Source: an archaeon
GTDB taxonomy: Archaea > Asgardarchaeota > Hermodarchaeia > Hermodarchaeales > Hermodarchaeaceae
Reading direction: 5' to 3'
Assembly: GCA_016550405.1 (NCBI GenBank)
Contig: JABXGX010000194.1
Coordinates: forward strand, 1-36,913
Length of the DNA: 36,913 bases
In this document: piece after piece, positions 24,643 through 32,402 of the stretch
How positions within the stretch are numbered: the first letter of the stretch is position 1
Layout: each line of letters opens with the position of its first letter
The notes under the pieces: model-generated
Database searches by the model: none
What the model saw: the letters and a program-made list of their open reading frames with translations, nothing else
Told to the model about the DNA's origin: nothing
Program-made: the position numbers and the translations under genes

Positions 24643-24884
24643 GTCTAATCACCTACAAGGTCAGGGTTATATCATCCACTTTAACTTTACTCGATGCTTA
24701 GGCGACTTCCCATCCTTCTTAATTTAGGAAAGAGAATAGGTCGGGTCAAAATCGCAGAAAAATGGCGCACAATGCTTGGCTGGAGTGAAAGTTTAAGAGT
24801 CATAGTCTAGTTGGACTTAGTATACTTGGGCACCATTAACAATGGCGTCAGCCCAGGATAACCCGCGGGAGCTCATAATGAATA
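24643..24884. promoter_or_regulatory. Divergent control region between Ub-like and SMC operons
   Basis: 242 bases without a gene. On the minus strand TGATATAA (24674-24667) is TATA-like but lies only about 25-30 bases before the TTG start, so the main start of that transcript may be elsewhere. On the plus strand GAAAGTTTAAG (about 24788) and TTAGTATAC (about 24818) are the TATA-like candidates for the SMC operon. Sharing one control region would allow both operons to be turned on together. Confidence 0.4.
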
Positions 24885-27782
24885 ATGACCACTAGGTCTG
24901 AGACACCTCTTTCAACCTCACAGGTCGTGTTTCGATGTATCCGACTAGTGAATTTTGTCATTCATCGTGACACCACTATCCAGCTCGACCATGCTCCCGT
25001 TGTGCTAATCACCGGATCAAATGGAAGCGGAAAAACCCTCATTCTAGATGCACTCCTTCTTGCCATCGGGGTTGAATCCCGTCGAGCTCAACGTCAACGG
25101 AACTCGGGGTTCATTGGACGTTTTGGAAAACACGCAGAAGTTGAATTGACACTCAACAATTTTCAACTTAATGGTCGCCGTGTACTAAGAAGTCCAGATC
25201 CGGCACTCGCAAAGATTCTCGATATTGATGAAGTGTCGATTCGGCTTCGAATCCATGACACAAATCGGATTTCTTTCTGGTTGAATGGAAAGCGTTCGGT
25301 GAACGGGCACCAGATTACCAGGAAGGATATTAGAAGACTCTTCCAAGCTGCAGGCATCTTTGGTGATTCACCCTTAGCGGTAACTGAAGCTGAAACCCTC
25401 GACCACTTTGCATCCCAATCTCCACGGCGAAAGTTCGAAACTTTACTAAATGAAACCGGACTCCGGAATTGGATGGAAAAACTCGAAGAAGCCCGGCTCC
25501 TGGTATTACAAGCAAAGGCAAATGTTAAACCTCTTGAATACCGGATTCGTCACGAAGAGCAACGGCTTCAAGTATTGAAAGCTGCTTATGAAGCTTTTCA
25601 ACAAAAGCAGCAATTGCTCCAGCGATTAAAAGAACTTGATATTGAAGCAGCCTGGGCTGAGGTTGGTTATCGTGAAACGCTTGCGCTGCAACTTCAGTCC
25701 CAAATCTCCGATCTTGACCATCGACTTGGAACTGAGAATGCCAAGTTGGCAAAATTCGATCAACGAATAGCGGATTTAACTGACAAGCTGACTGTGATTG
25801 AAGAGAGACAGGACAAACTCCTTTCAAGAATGGACTCACTTCGCGATGAACAGATGCAAGCTCAAGGCCACCGACAAGGATTAGAAAACGAGCTTAGCGC
25901 ATTAAAGGCTCGGACTGAACGGTATACAAAACGTCGAAAACCTAACAGGCCCAAACTTAAGAACATTCAAAAAGAATTAGCGACCCTTGTGATGGATCGG
26001 GATCGGCTCGATGATGATCTTGCCCAAACTCGTCAAGACATCGCATCTACAGAAGAAGCTTTCTTTACTCAACCACAACGTTATCCACACTTCGAAGAAA
26101 CCGTTCTTCGCGCATGTATCCGGTACCGCTCCGAGTTAGATAAGCTGACTCTCTCCGATTCGGTGATTGGACCGTTATTCACGCTCATCCGCATGAAACC
26201 TGAATATTCCCAGCACGAAACTGCTGTGAAGCTAGCTTTGGGTCGCTACGCTTACGCGTTTATTGCCTTGAATCGTGAAGTCTTTGATGAAGCAAAGAAG
26301 CTATATGATACACTTTGGCCGCATGAAAAACCAGATCTTGTTGTTGCCCGAACTAATCCCACAACAGCGATAACGAAAGACCGACCTCCTGTTTCCTCAC
26401 CAGTAATCGGATGGGCCGCTGACCTCATCGAAGGAGATGTCTATGCTATCAGTTTTCTTAACCGAGTGGTAAACACCGCTATCGCTGAAGAAAGAGCTGA
26501 TCCAAATACCCTTGTGGATGCCTCTCAACAACTCAATGGGAACATCATCACGAGCGAAGGTTCAAGCCATTATTTGCGCATTGGAGCCTTTGCACGACCT
26601 CCTCGCCCCGTGACTGTTAACTTAGATATCGCACTCCATGAACTTGGGCTAGCTCAGGATACAACCGATATCCGTCGCCAACTTAGAAAACTTCGAGAAC
26701 AAGAAGCGATGCTGATGCGAGACCGCATGAGACTCAACTCAGAGATTAGTCAGCTACGGTCCATACTCCAAGACCTCCAACAAGACCATACAGGATCTCT
26801 CGCTGAAGCAGAAAAAAGTGCGTTCATCTCGGATTCTCAGGAACGTGAATCCACATTACATCAACAAATGCTTGAACTTGATACTCAATGCGATGCCTTA
26901 GGTCAGGAATTTCAAGACTGTAATTCAGAGTTATCACCTCTGAATTCACAACAGCAAAGAATCAAAGGGCAACTCCAAACCTTGGAATCTCGACGATCTA
27001 ACCGTCAAGTAGTAATCACCCAAATTTCTACCGAGCTTCGTCAACGTGAAGATGAAATCGAACATCTTGCAAATCAAATGAAGGAATTCCGAAACGCCGC
27101 CCAATTGCTCGGAAAACGTCCAGAAGTGGTGCGAGAGCCTACACCGGTTCGTGAAGAACAAATCCAGATTCAGGCTATGATTGAAACCATCACAGCTACA
27201 GCTGAGGATCGACAAGTCTTTGAAGAACAAGAAAAGGTCGTTTCAAAGCTACAAGAATATCTCAAACAACGTCAGCAACATTTAGAAAATCTCATGACTG
27301 ACGTGGATCGCCGCCTATTAGAATGGCGACGCCAACTCGAAGAAACGGTTGAAACCCTTAATCGCCGGATGAACCAGTTATTAAGCCACTTTCTCAAACA
27401 AGTCAAATTGCTTGTTCGTTTTCCTGATGAACCTAGTCGGGCAGAACTTCACCTGCAATTAGCCATTAATCGTAAAGGAGATTGGCGAACTTATCAAGAA
27501 ATGTCAGGAGGCGAACGGGTCCTAGCAACTCAGACTTTTATTTTAGCCCTTCACACCTTGGCTAAGAGTCCCCTTCATGTGATTGATGAGTTTACTCAAC
27601 GCCTTGACGAAGCTAGCCGTGCCGCAATTCTCAGTGTTGTCCAACGTACTTTAGATTTAACTCAACAAGACACCATGATCCATCCACAATTTCTCCTCAT
27701 GGCTCCGTCCACAGTCGGATTGCAAATCCCAGCGACCATGCATCATGTGGTCCTAATTAAAGGACAGGCGAAAACCAAATGA
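24885..27782 (+). CDS. Smc5/6-like SMC ATPase
   Basis: 965 residues. The Walker A is VLITGSNGSGKTLILDALL (40-58). Coiled-coil regions (about 195-395 and 585-840) flank a hinge-like domain (about 425-575; VIGPLFTLIRMKPEY, ETAVKLALGRYAYAFI). The C-terminal head has the signature MSGGERVLATQTFILALHTL (873-892) and Walker B SPLHVIDEFTQRLDEASR (895-912) with Asp901 and Glu902. The wording of Walker B (cP...DEf...MD..nR) and the end QFLLMAPSTVGLQIP...HHVVLIKG match Smc5/Smc6 (sQyfliTPklL) better than Smc1-4, bacterial Smc or Rad50. No zinc hook is present. The stop overlaps the next gene by 4 bases; that gene and the one after are winged-helix proteins. Confidence 0.85.
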   Translation: MTTRSETPLSTSQVVFRCIRLVNFVIHRDTTIQLDHAPVVLITGSNGSGKTLILDALLLAIGVESRRAQRQRNSGFIGRFGKHAEVELTLNNFQLNGRRVLRSPDPALAKILDIDEVSIRLRIHDTNRISFWLNGKRSVNGHQITRKDIRRLFQAAGIFGDSPLAVTEAETLDHFASQSPRRKFETLLNETGLRNWMEKLEEARLLVLQAKANVKPLEYRIRHEEQRLQVLKAAYEAFQQKQQLLQRLKELDIEAAWAEVGYRETLALQLQSQISDLDHRLGTENAKLAKFDQRIADLTDKLTVIEERQDKLLSRMDSLRDEQMQAQGHRQGLENELSALKARTERYTKRRKPNRPKLKNIQKELATLVMDRDRLDDDLAQTRQDIASTEEAFFTQPQRYPHFEETVLRACIRYRSELDKLTLSDSVIGPLFTLIRMKPEYSQHETAVKLALGRYAYAFIALNREVFDEAKKLYDTLWPHEKPDLVVARTNPTTAITKDRPPVSSPVIGWAADLIEGDVYAISFLNRVVNTAIAEERADPNTLVDASQQLNGNIITSEGSSHYLRIGAFARPPRPVTVNLDIALHELGLAQDTTDIRRQLRKLREQEAMLMRDRMRLNSEISQLRSILQDLQQDHTGSLAEAEKSAFISDSQERESTLHQQMLELDTQCDALGQEFQDCNSELSPLNSQQQRIKGQLQTLESRRSNRQVVITQISTELRQREDEIEHLANQMKEFRNAAQLLGKRPEVVREPTPVREEQIQIQAMIETITATAEDRQVFEEQEKVVSKLQEYLKQRQQHLENLMTDVDRRLLEWRRQLEETVETLNRRMNQLLSHFLKQVKLLVRFPDEPSRAELHLQLAINRKGDWRTYQEMSGGERVLATQTFILALHTLAKSPLHVIDEFTQRLDEASRAAILSVVQRTLDLTQQDTMIHPQFLLMAPSTVGLQIPATMHHVVLIKGQAKTK

Positions 27783-28570
27783 TAACCAATGACACTTCAG
27801 CATTGCTTCGGGCGTTTCCACGCCGCAAAGCCTGGTTTGACACCTTTCAGTACAATTACAAACGTAACCGAATAACACGATATGGCACCAAGAGTGTCGT
27901 AATCACCCTCTGGAACCTGACCAAGAAATATGAAGTAGCCCTCAGGCAGCATGATGTTGTTCCCGTTAAGGAAGCCGAGGTTGACCGTGAAGAAGTTGCC
28001 GATGCCTTCCGTGTTCTTGAAACACCTTGGGAAAGGAACCTCGATGGGCGCTTTTACTTTACTTTGGCCTCAATGCAGCACCACCGTGACTCACAACTAG
28101 TTACTCCTGAAATTGCACCCCACGAATGGATTTCGCAATTCGCAAATGAAGTAAAAAGGCGAGCCACACCACTGCTGTTCCTAATTAATCAGGACAAGAC
28201 TGTTCCTCCCTTCAATTTACCTCCCAGCGACACCCCAGTCACCATGGATGAAGCCCCTTCACTTGATGATCGCCAAGCAATGCGAAAGTATCAAGTATTC
28301 TACGATGAGATTTCAATTAAAACACTTGATGCATGTCGCGATTCAATTCTAAAACGCCTTAAAGGAAAACGGTACAGCTTTACTGCATTGGCAGAGATGT
28401 TAACTAATTGGGAATTAGATTTATTGAGTCAAATGGTCCGCGATAATATACTTCCCGCTACATTTGAAAAAACAGCAATCATCTTTCGTAATCCTGTGTC
28501 ACGATCCAATCCGGTCTATACTGCAGTGGCCATCGCTGCTAAAAAGCATGAGGAGGTTCAACGCAAGTGA
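27779..28570 (+). CDS. SMC-associated winged-helix protein, kleisin candidate
   Basis: 263 residues, no family recognised from the sequence alone. The N-terminal part is basic and helical (AFPRRKAWFDTFQYNYKR, SVVITLWNLTKKYEV). A proline-rich linker lies around 160-185. The C-terminal 60 residues look like a winged helix: KRYSFTALAEMLTNWELDLL, then QMVRDNILPATFEKTAIIFRNP. This order, N-terminal helical part, flexible centre, C-terminal winged helix, is that of kleisins (ScpA, Nse4), which bridge SMC heads. The gene starts inside the stop of the SMC gene (ATGA) and ends inside the start of the KITE-like gene (GTGA). It could equally be another KITE-like protein. Confidence 0.6.
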   Translation: MITNDTSALLRAFPRRKAWFDTFQYNYKRNRITRYGTKSVVITLWNLTKKYEVALRQHDVVPVKEAEVDREEVADAFRVLETPWERNLDGRFYFTLASMQHHRDSQLVTPEIAPHEWISQFANEVKRRATPLLFLINQDKTVPPFNLPPSDTPVTMDEAPSLDDRQAMRKYQVFYDEISIKTLDACRDSILKRLKGKRYSFTALAEMLTNWELDLLSQMVRDNILPATFEKTAIIFRNPVSRSNPVYTAVAIAAKKHEEVQRK

Positions 28571-29214
28571 CTTCGAAGCCAACCTCAACAGAACCAGATA
28601 CCTCCACTAGCGAGCAGACCGAGGAGGAAGAATATGGGCGACGCCATCTTCTCGGGCAACTCTTTGCTGCACTTACTGCTCGATTTCGCAACGAAGATGG
28701 CCAACTTAGTATTGGGGTTAAACGGCAGGATTTGCTTGAAGCCCTCCATATTAACAAGGCCGGGCTTAGCCGGTTACTTGATTTGCTTCGACAACAAATT
28801 GTTCCTCTGGGATTGGAGTTAGTAGAATACCGGATAAATCGTGACACCCTGTATTGTATCCGAACCATTTACGGTGTTCCGGGAGAACTCACAGATCCTG
28901 AATACGCTGTCCTTGGAGTGATTATTTCTAGTGTCGAACGAGCCAATAAGAACCGTAGACCTCGAAGACTAGCCGCCAAGGGCATAGAAACCATTCTCGT
29001 GGCCCGTGGTCGCCTTTCACGTTACCAGCTAGATAAAATATTGCGGCGCCTGACTGAACTGGGCTACATCTCACGTACAGCTAAGCGAATAGCTTATGGT
29101 CCGCGATTAGAACTCGAATTTGATCCTGAACGAAGAGAAGCTATAGCAAACGCTGCAACCATCTACTTAGCAGGTGCTATTACAGACACGGAGGAAGAAA
29201 CCCATGAAACTTGA
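28567..29214 (+). CDS. Tandem winged-helix KITE-like protein (ScpB/Nse1-Nse3 type)
   Basis: 215 residues from a GTG at 28567 (GGAGG 10 bases upstream, GTGA overlap). After an acidic N-terminus, two winged helices follow: about 46-103 (VKRQDLLEALHINKAGLSRL ... TLYCIRTIYG) and about 108-185 (LTDPEYAVLGVIISSVERAN ... LDKILRRLTELGYISRTAKR). Two tandem winged helices next to an SMC and a putative kleisin are the hallmark of KITE subunits such as ScpB, MukE and Nse1/Nse3. In eukaryotic Nse1 the pair is followed by a RING-like domain; here the next gene, overlapping by 11 bases, is a zinc-finger protein. Assignment as KITE rests on layout, not on a profile search. Confidence 0.7.
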   Translation: MTSKPTSTEPDTSTSEQTEEEEYGRRHLLGQLFAALTARFRNEDGQLSIGVKRQDLLEALHINKAGLSRLLDLLRQQIVPLGLELVEYRINRDTLYCIRTIYGVPGELTDPEYAVLGVIISSVERANKNRRPRRLAAKGIETILVARGRLSRYQLDKILRRLTELGYISRTAKRIAYGPRLELEFDPERREAIANAATIYLAGAITDTEEETHET

Positions 29215-29665
29215 CCTCTCGACTGTTGGCATTAGCTGTATAGCCTGTGGAAGCCGAACCACTCTCGAACAAGCTATCCGCGATGGCTGGCATCAATGCC
29301 TGCGATGCCAATTTTTCATTGATCCTCAATGTTTACAAATAGTAGAAAATACCATGGGTGGTGTTTGTCCTTCCTTTAGTCAAGGAGTCTCTCGACACCT
29401 CCTCCAACAAGCCGATATTCCCTCAGAACAAATTCTTATTTTTGTCAAAGACCAATATCAAAAGGGTCGAGTAGGTGCTCTCATTGACTCGCTCTTTTAT
29501 ACCAAACCTTCGTATCTCGAAAAACCCCGACACGAAAACCCACACCACCCTGATTCCGAAGAAGCCTTGACTCGTGAAGAAATCTGGCAACGGTACGGGC
29601 TTGTCCTAGTTCAACGGGCTCAAGGTAAATGGAAAACTTGGGAAAAAGTGGGTAATACGAGTTAA
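29204..29665 (+). CDS. Zinc-finger protein of the SMC operon
   Basis: 153 residues from the ATG at 29204 (GGAGG 9 bases upstream). The N-terminal 60 hold Cys12-x2-Cys15, Cys32-x2-Cys35, Cys43 and Cys55 (SCIACGSRTTLEQA, WHQCLRCQFFIDPQC, GGVCPS). Residue for residue this lines up with the zinc finger at 22912-23307: shared are CxAC, T, the A....W spacing, CxxC, P.C and G.CP; one cysteine of the other protein (Cys38) is lost here. The C-terminal 90 residues are mostly helical and unrecognised. Last gene of the SMC operon. It probably links the SMC machine to the Ub-like system, for example as an Nse1/Nse2-like ligase part; that is an inference. Confidence 0.72.
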   Translation: MKLDLSTVGISCIACGSRTTLEQAIRDGWHQCLRCQFFIDPQCLQIVENTMGGVCPSFSQGVSRHLLQQADIPSEQILIFVKDQYQKGRVGALIDSLFYTKPSYLEKPRHENPHHPDSEEALTREEIWQRYGLVLVQRAQGKWKTWEKVGNTS

Positions 29666-29672
29666 CTCGAAT

Positions 29673-30653
29673 TTACGGCGGTTCCTCTAACCCTAGTTCT
29701 GCTAGAATCTTATCCACTAGTTCACGCGCAATCTGCTTGGTAGGCTTAGACTCTGTAACCGGTTCATCTTCAACATCAGCTGGGAGTCCAGGTAAGCTAG
29801 CGAGTTTTCGAATGATCCCTGAGATGGCGTGCTTCGCTACTGTTATCTCCGAGCCTCCCGATAAGAGTACAACCAGCCGCCCGGAACATACTTCTTCTGC
29901 AGCTTGAAGTAGGATGTCTGTCATTGCCGGAAACGCCTGAAGAGAGAGGTTAAACCCACCATAATCTAGGGCGTGAGCGTCGTGGCCCATATTCCATATT
30001 ATCATATCTGGTTGAATTTGACGGGCCCACGGTCGGACCAGTCGACGCATCGCTTCAACAAAAGTTTCATCACTGCTGTTACTGGGAAAGGGAACATCTA
30101 CATGGCGTGTGGTTACTGTATCAAAGGTTTCACGAAAACTAGCCTCAAAGTTTAGGTGGTATACTCCCTCATCGTCACCAAGAATATCCCTTGTACCATC
30201 TCCAGGATGGGGATCCGTATCGACAATGAAAAATCGTTTGACTCCATGTTTCTTTTGGAGATGTCGAACAAGCAACGCGGAATTATTATAATAGCAAAAT
30301 CCCCAAAATGAGTCACGACTCGCATGGTGACCTGCACAGCCGGTGAAGGCGAAGGCGTTTGCGGTCTCATCGAGCCATACTGCTTCTCCTGCTCTCACGG
30401 CCGCTCCTCCTGAAACAAGAGACGCAGGATCATAACCCGATCCTTTCACTCTTTTGATGTGATTTGGTGTATGAACAGATAACAATAACTCCTCTGTTAC
30501 TTCAGAGGCTTGCTCTACTTTCACGTGAGAAGAGGACAGGGTTCCTGATTCCTCTAGGTAATCAAAAGCTGGTTGTACGCGACCCGCCAGAACCGGATAT
30601 CCTTCAACGGCCATTAGCGGATGATAAATTACAAGAGTTGGTTTCCATTTCAT
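29673..30653 (-). CDS. HDAC-fold amidohydrolase
   Basis: 326 residues of the arginase/deacetylase fold (HDAC, acetoin-utilisation and acetylpolyamine deacetylases). Catalytic His pair in GCAGHHASRDSFWGFCYYNN (109-110); zinc ligands Asp147 and His149 in VDTDPHPGDGT and Asp225 in GHDAH. The usual catalytic tyrosine of the GGY loop is replaced by Ser268 (LLSGGSEI), which would lower or change activity, as in class IIa HDACs that have His there. The substrate may be an acetylated protein, polyamine or small molecule. Its 3' end faces the SMC operon end 7 bases away; its start is divergent from an acetyltransferase gene. Confidence 0.85.
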   Translation of the reverse strand: MKWKPTLVIYHPLMAVEGYPVLAGRVQPAFDYLEESGTLSSSHVKVEQASEVTEELLLSVHTPNHIKRVKGSGYDPASLVSGGAAVRAGEAVWLDETANAFAFTGCAGHHASRDSFWGFCYYNNSALLVRHLQKKHGVKRFFIVDTDPHPGDGTRDILGDDEGVYHLNFEASFRETFDTVTTRHVDVPFPSNSSDETFVEAMRRLVRPWARQIQPDMIIWNMGHDAHALDYGGFNLSLQAFPAMTDILLQAAEEVCSGRLVVLLSGGSEITVAKHAISGIIRKLASLPGLPADVEDEPVTESKPTKQIARELVDKILAELGLEEPP

Positions 30654-30736
30654 TGCTGGTTCCAGTCAAGTAATACGTAACAAAGGATTTAACAGGATAT
30701 GATACTCTACTGAAAAACTCGAGGAAAGGAATAATT

Positions 30737-31933
30737 GTGGAGATTCGTAAAATCAGCAAAAAAGAACGAACTGCACTCATGGATTTGTATCGGTATGCCT
30801 ATACTGAATGGGCAGACCAGCCCGTTAAAGATGAAGAATTGGACGAAATCATTGTAGAGGAGATTCTGGGATTATTTGATAATGGGCAATTGGTATCTTC
30901 TCTTCGCATTCATGATTTTCAACAATCCATTCGCGGTATCCTGAAAAATTGCGGAGGTATCGCTGGGGTCGCTACTTATCCTGAAGCCCGAACAAAAGGT
31001 TACATTCGTCAACTAATGCAGGAAGGATTCAGGCAAATGCGAGAGCAAGAACAAGCTGTTAGCATGCTTGATCCCTTCAAACAGAGCTTCTATGAGAAGT
31101 TCGGATATGTAGCAGCAAATGCACCCTATATAGTAGAAGCACCAATCAAACAACTTCAGACTTGGAACCTCGAATCCAAATCCTCTGACTGGACTTATGA
31201 GCGAGTTCGGGCGGTCGATGCCCAAGAACCTCTTCTCAAGTTTATCCGAGAGGTCGGACCCCGACAATACCACGGCTTCATCATTTTCAAAACGATTACC
31301 CCAGGTATGTGGAAACAACGCGTAAAAGACAGTCTCGTTGTTTTCATTCGATATAGGGGAAAAATCCAAGCGGCTAGCAGGTATCGAATCAAGGGTGATC
31401 GCAGCTCTGGACGTTGGCAGGCGAATCTGACCGTCATAGATAGTCTCTGGCGAACCTGCGAAGCACGGGACCATCTCTTCTTATTCCTGTCACGACATCA
31501 AGATCAAATAGATAACATAATAATTCATGCTCCTTTTGAAACGAAAGTTGAGCACTGGTTCAAGGATGCTCATCTCAAGGTGGAACGGAAAACTCCTTGG
31601 ATGGTTCGAATCGTCGATGTCATCAGAGCGTTCGAAAAACTTCCGGGAATGGGTGAAGATGTCCTTACCTTGGGGGTGACGGATGCCGACTGTCCTTGGA
31701 ATAACGGGGTTTTTTCCCTGGCATCCGAAAAAGGCTCTCTACAGATATCGAAAAGTTCAGGGCATCCTGTTGTGAAAGCCTCCATCGAAGCTCTCTCTTC
31801 CCTGGTGTATGGCACCCAATCGCTGGAAGAACTCGAATTTGAAGGTCAACTCACAATTGCCGAGAAATGGGCTAGACACGCTTTGCAGCGCTGGTTTCCG
31901 CCTCTCCCTCTGTATAATGTTGTCTATTTTTAA
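30737..31933 (+). CDS. Eis-like GNAT acetyltransferase
   Basis: 398 residues from a GTG at 30737 with GAGGAAAGGAAT upstream. It matches the Eis family: an N-terminal GNAT domain with the acetyl-CoA motif GIAGVATYPEARTKGYIRQL (75-94) and SMLDPFKQSFYEKFGY, a second GNAT-like domain, and a C-terminal SCP2-like domain starting about 290. The chain ends in Phe, as typical in Eis, where the terminal carboxylate takes part in catalysis. Family members acetylate amines on varied substrates (aminoglycosides, protein lysines). It is divergent from the HDAC-fold gene with 83 bases between them. Confidence 0.85.
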   Translation: MEIRKISKKERTALMDLYRYAYTEWADQPVKDEELDEIIVEEILGLFDNGQLVSSLRIHDFQQSIRGILKNCGGIAGVATYPEARTKGYIRQLMQEGFRQMREQEQAVSMLDPFKQSFYEKFGYVAANAPYIVEAPIKQLQTWNLESKSSDWTYERVRAVDAQEPLLKFIREVGPRQYHGFIIFKTITPGMWKQRVKDSLVVFIRYRGKIQAASRYRIKGDRSSGRWQANLTVIDSLWRTCEARDHLFLFLSRHQDQIDNIIIHAPFETKVEHWFKDAHLKVERKTPWMVRIVDVIRAFEKLPGMGEDVLTLGVTDADCPWNNGVFSLASEKGSLQISKSSGHPVVKASIEALSSLVYGTQSLEELEFEGQLTIAEKWARHALQRWFPPLPLYNVVYF

Positions 31934-31951
31934 AGAAACCATAACGCGAGG

Positions 31952-31959
31952 TTTTATAG
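31952..31959 (+). promoter_or_regulatory. TATA box before the 130-residue protein gene
   Basis: TTTTATAG within GAGGTTTTATAGG lies about 50 bases before the ATG at 32005. Transcription should begin near 31981, leaving a leader of about 24 bases with the GGTGT site. Confidence 0.5.
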
Positions 31960-32004
31960 GCAGAAACATCTCTGGGTTGATTCTCATGTTAGTTGGTGTA
32001 ACCC

Positions 32005-32397
32005 ATGGGCTTTGAAATTCCTCTCGATAGAATTCGTGAAGCAATTCAATCGCATTTGGCTTTTTCATCCGATCCAACCGCACGGACAATCACTCTCGAA
32101 TTTAAAGGATCAATCTATGAGGAGATGCCTTTCGGTGATATGCTTGAAGATGAAGAAGGATTGAGACGGATGGCAAAGAACTTCATGGATGAAGAAATCC
32201 ATTATACAGCTGAACCCCTCTCAGAAGGAAAAGGGGTTATCCTCCGCTTTGAAACCGTTGAAGACTTCCAGAAAATGCACAACTTCATTGACGGAATTGT
32301 CAATGGGGATCTATTACAAGAATTGATTACCAAGGTCGTACAATCCATGTTTTCAGCAATGGACGATGACAAGTCAGAATTTGATAATTCAACCTGA
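32005..32397 (+). CDS. Hypothetical 130-residue acidic protein
   Basis: 130 residues from the ATG at 32005 (GGTG 8 bases upstream). Acidic, with mixed strands and helices: TARTITLEFKGSIYEEMPFG, an acidic helix DMLEDEEGLRRMAKNFMDEE, KGVILRFETVEDFQKMHNFI and an amphipathic C-terminal helix. No membrane span, cysteines or known motif. Family not recognised. Monocistronic, with its own TATA box, and convergent with the following membrane-protein gene. Confidence 0.75.
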   Translation: MGFEIPLDRIREAIQSHLAFSSDPTARTITLEFKGSIYEEMPFGDMLEDEEGLRRMAKNFMDEEIHYTAEPLSEGKGVILRFETVEDFQKMHNFIDGIVNGDLLQELITKVVQSMFSAMDDDKSEFDNST

Positions 32398-32402
32398 GTT
32401 GA

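Noticed and set aside
24885..27782. Rad50/SbcC or Wadjet JetC identity for the SMC-like protein
   Set aside because: No zinc-hook CxxC in the centre, a hinge-like domain instead, Smc5/6-type head wording, and no TOPRIM (JetD-like) gene nearby. A profile-based tree would settle it.
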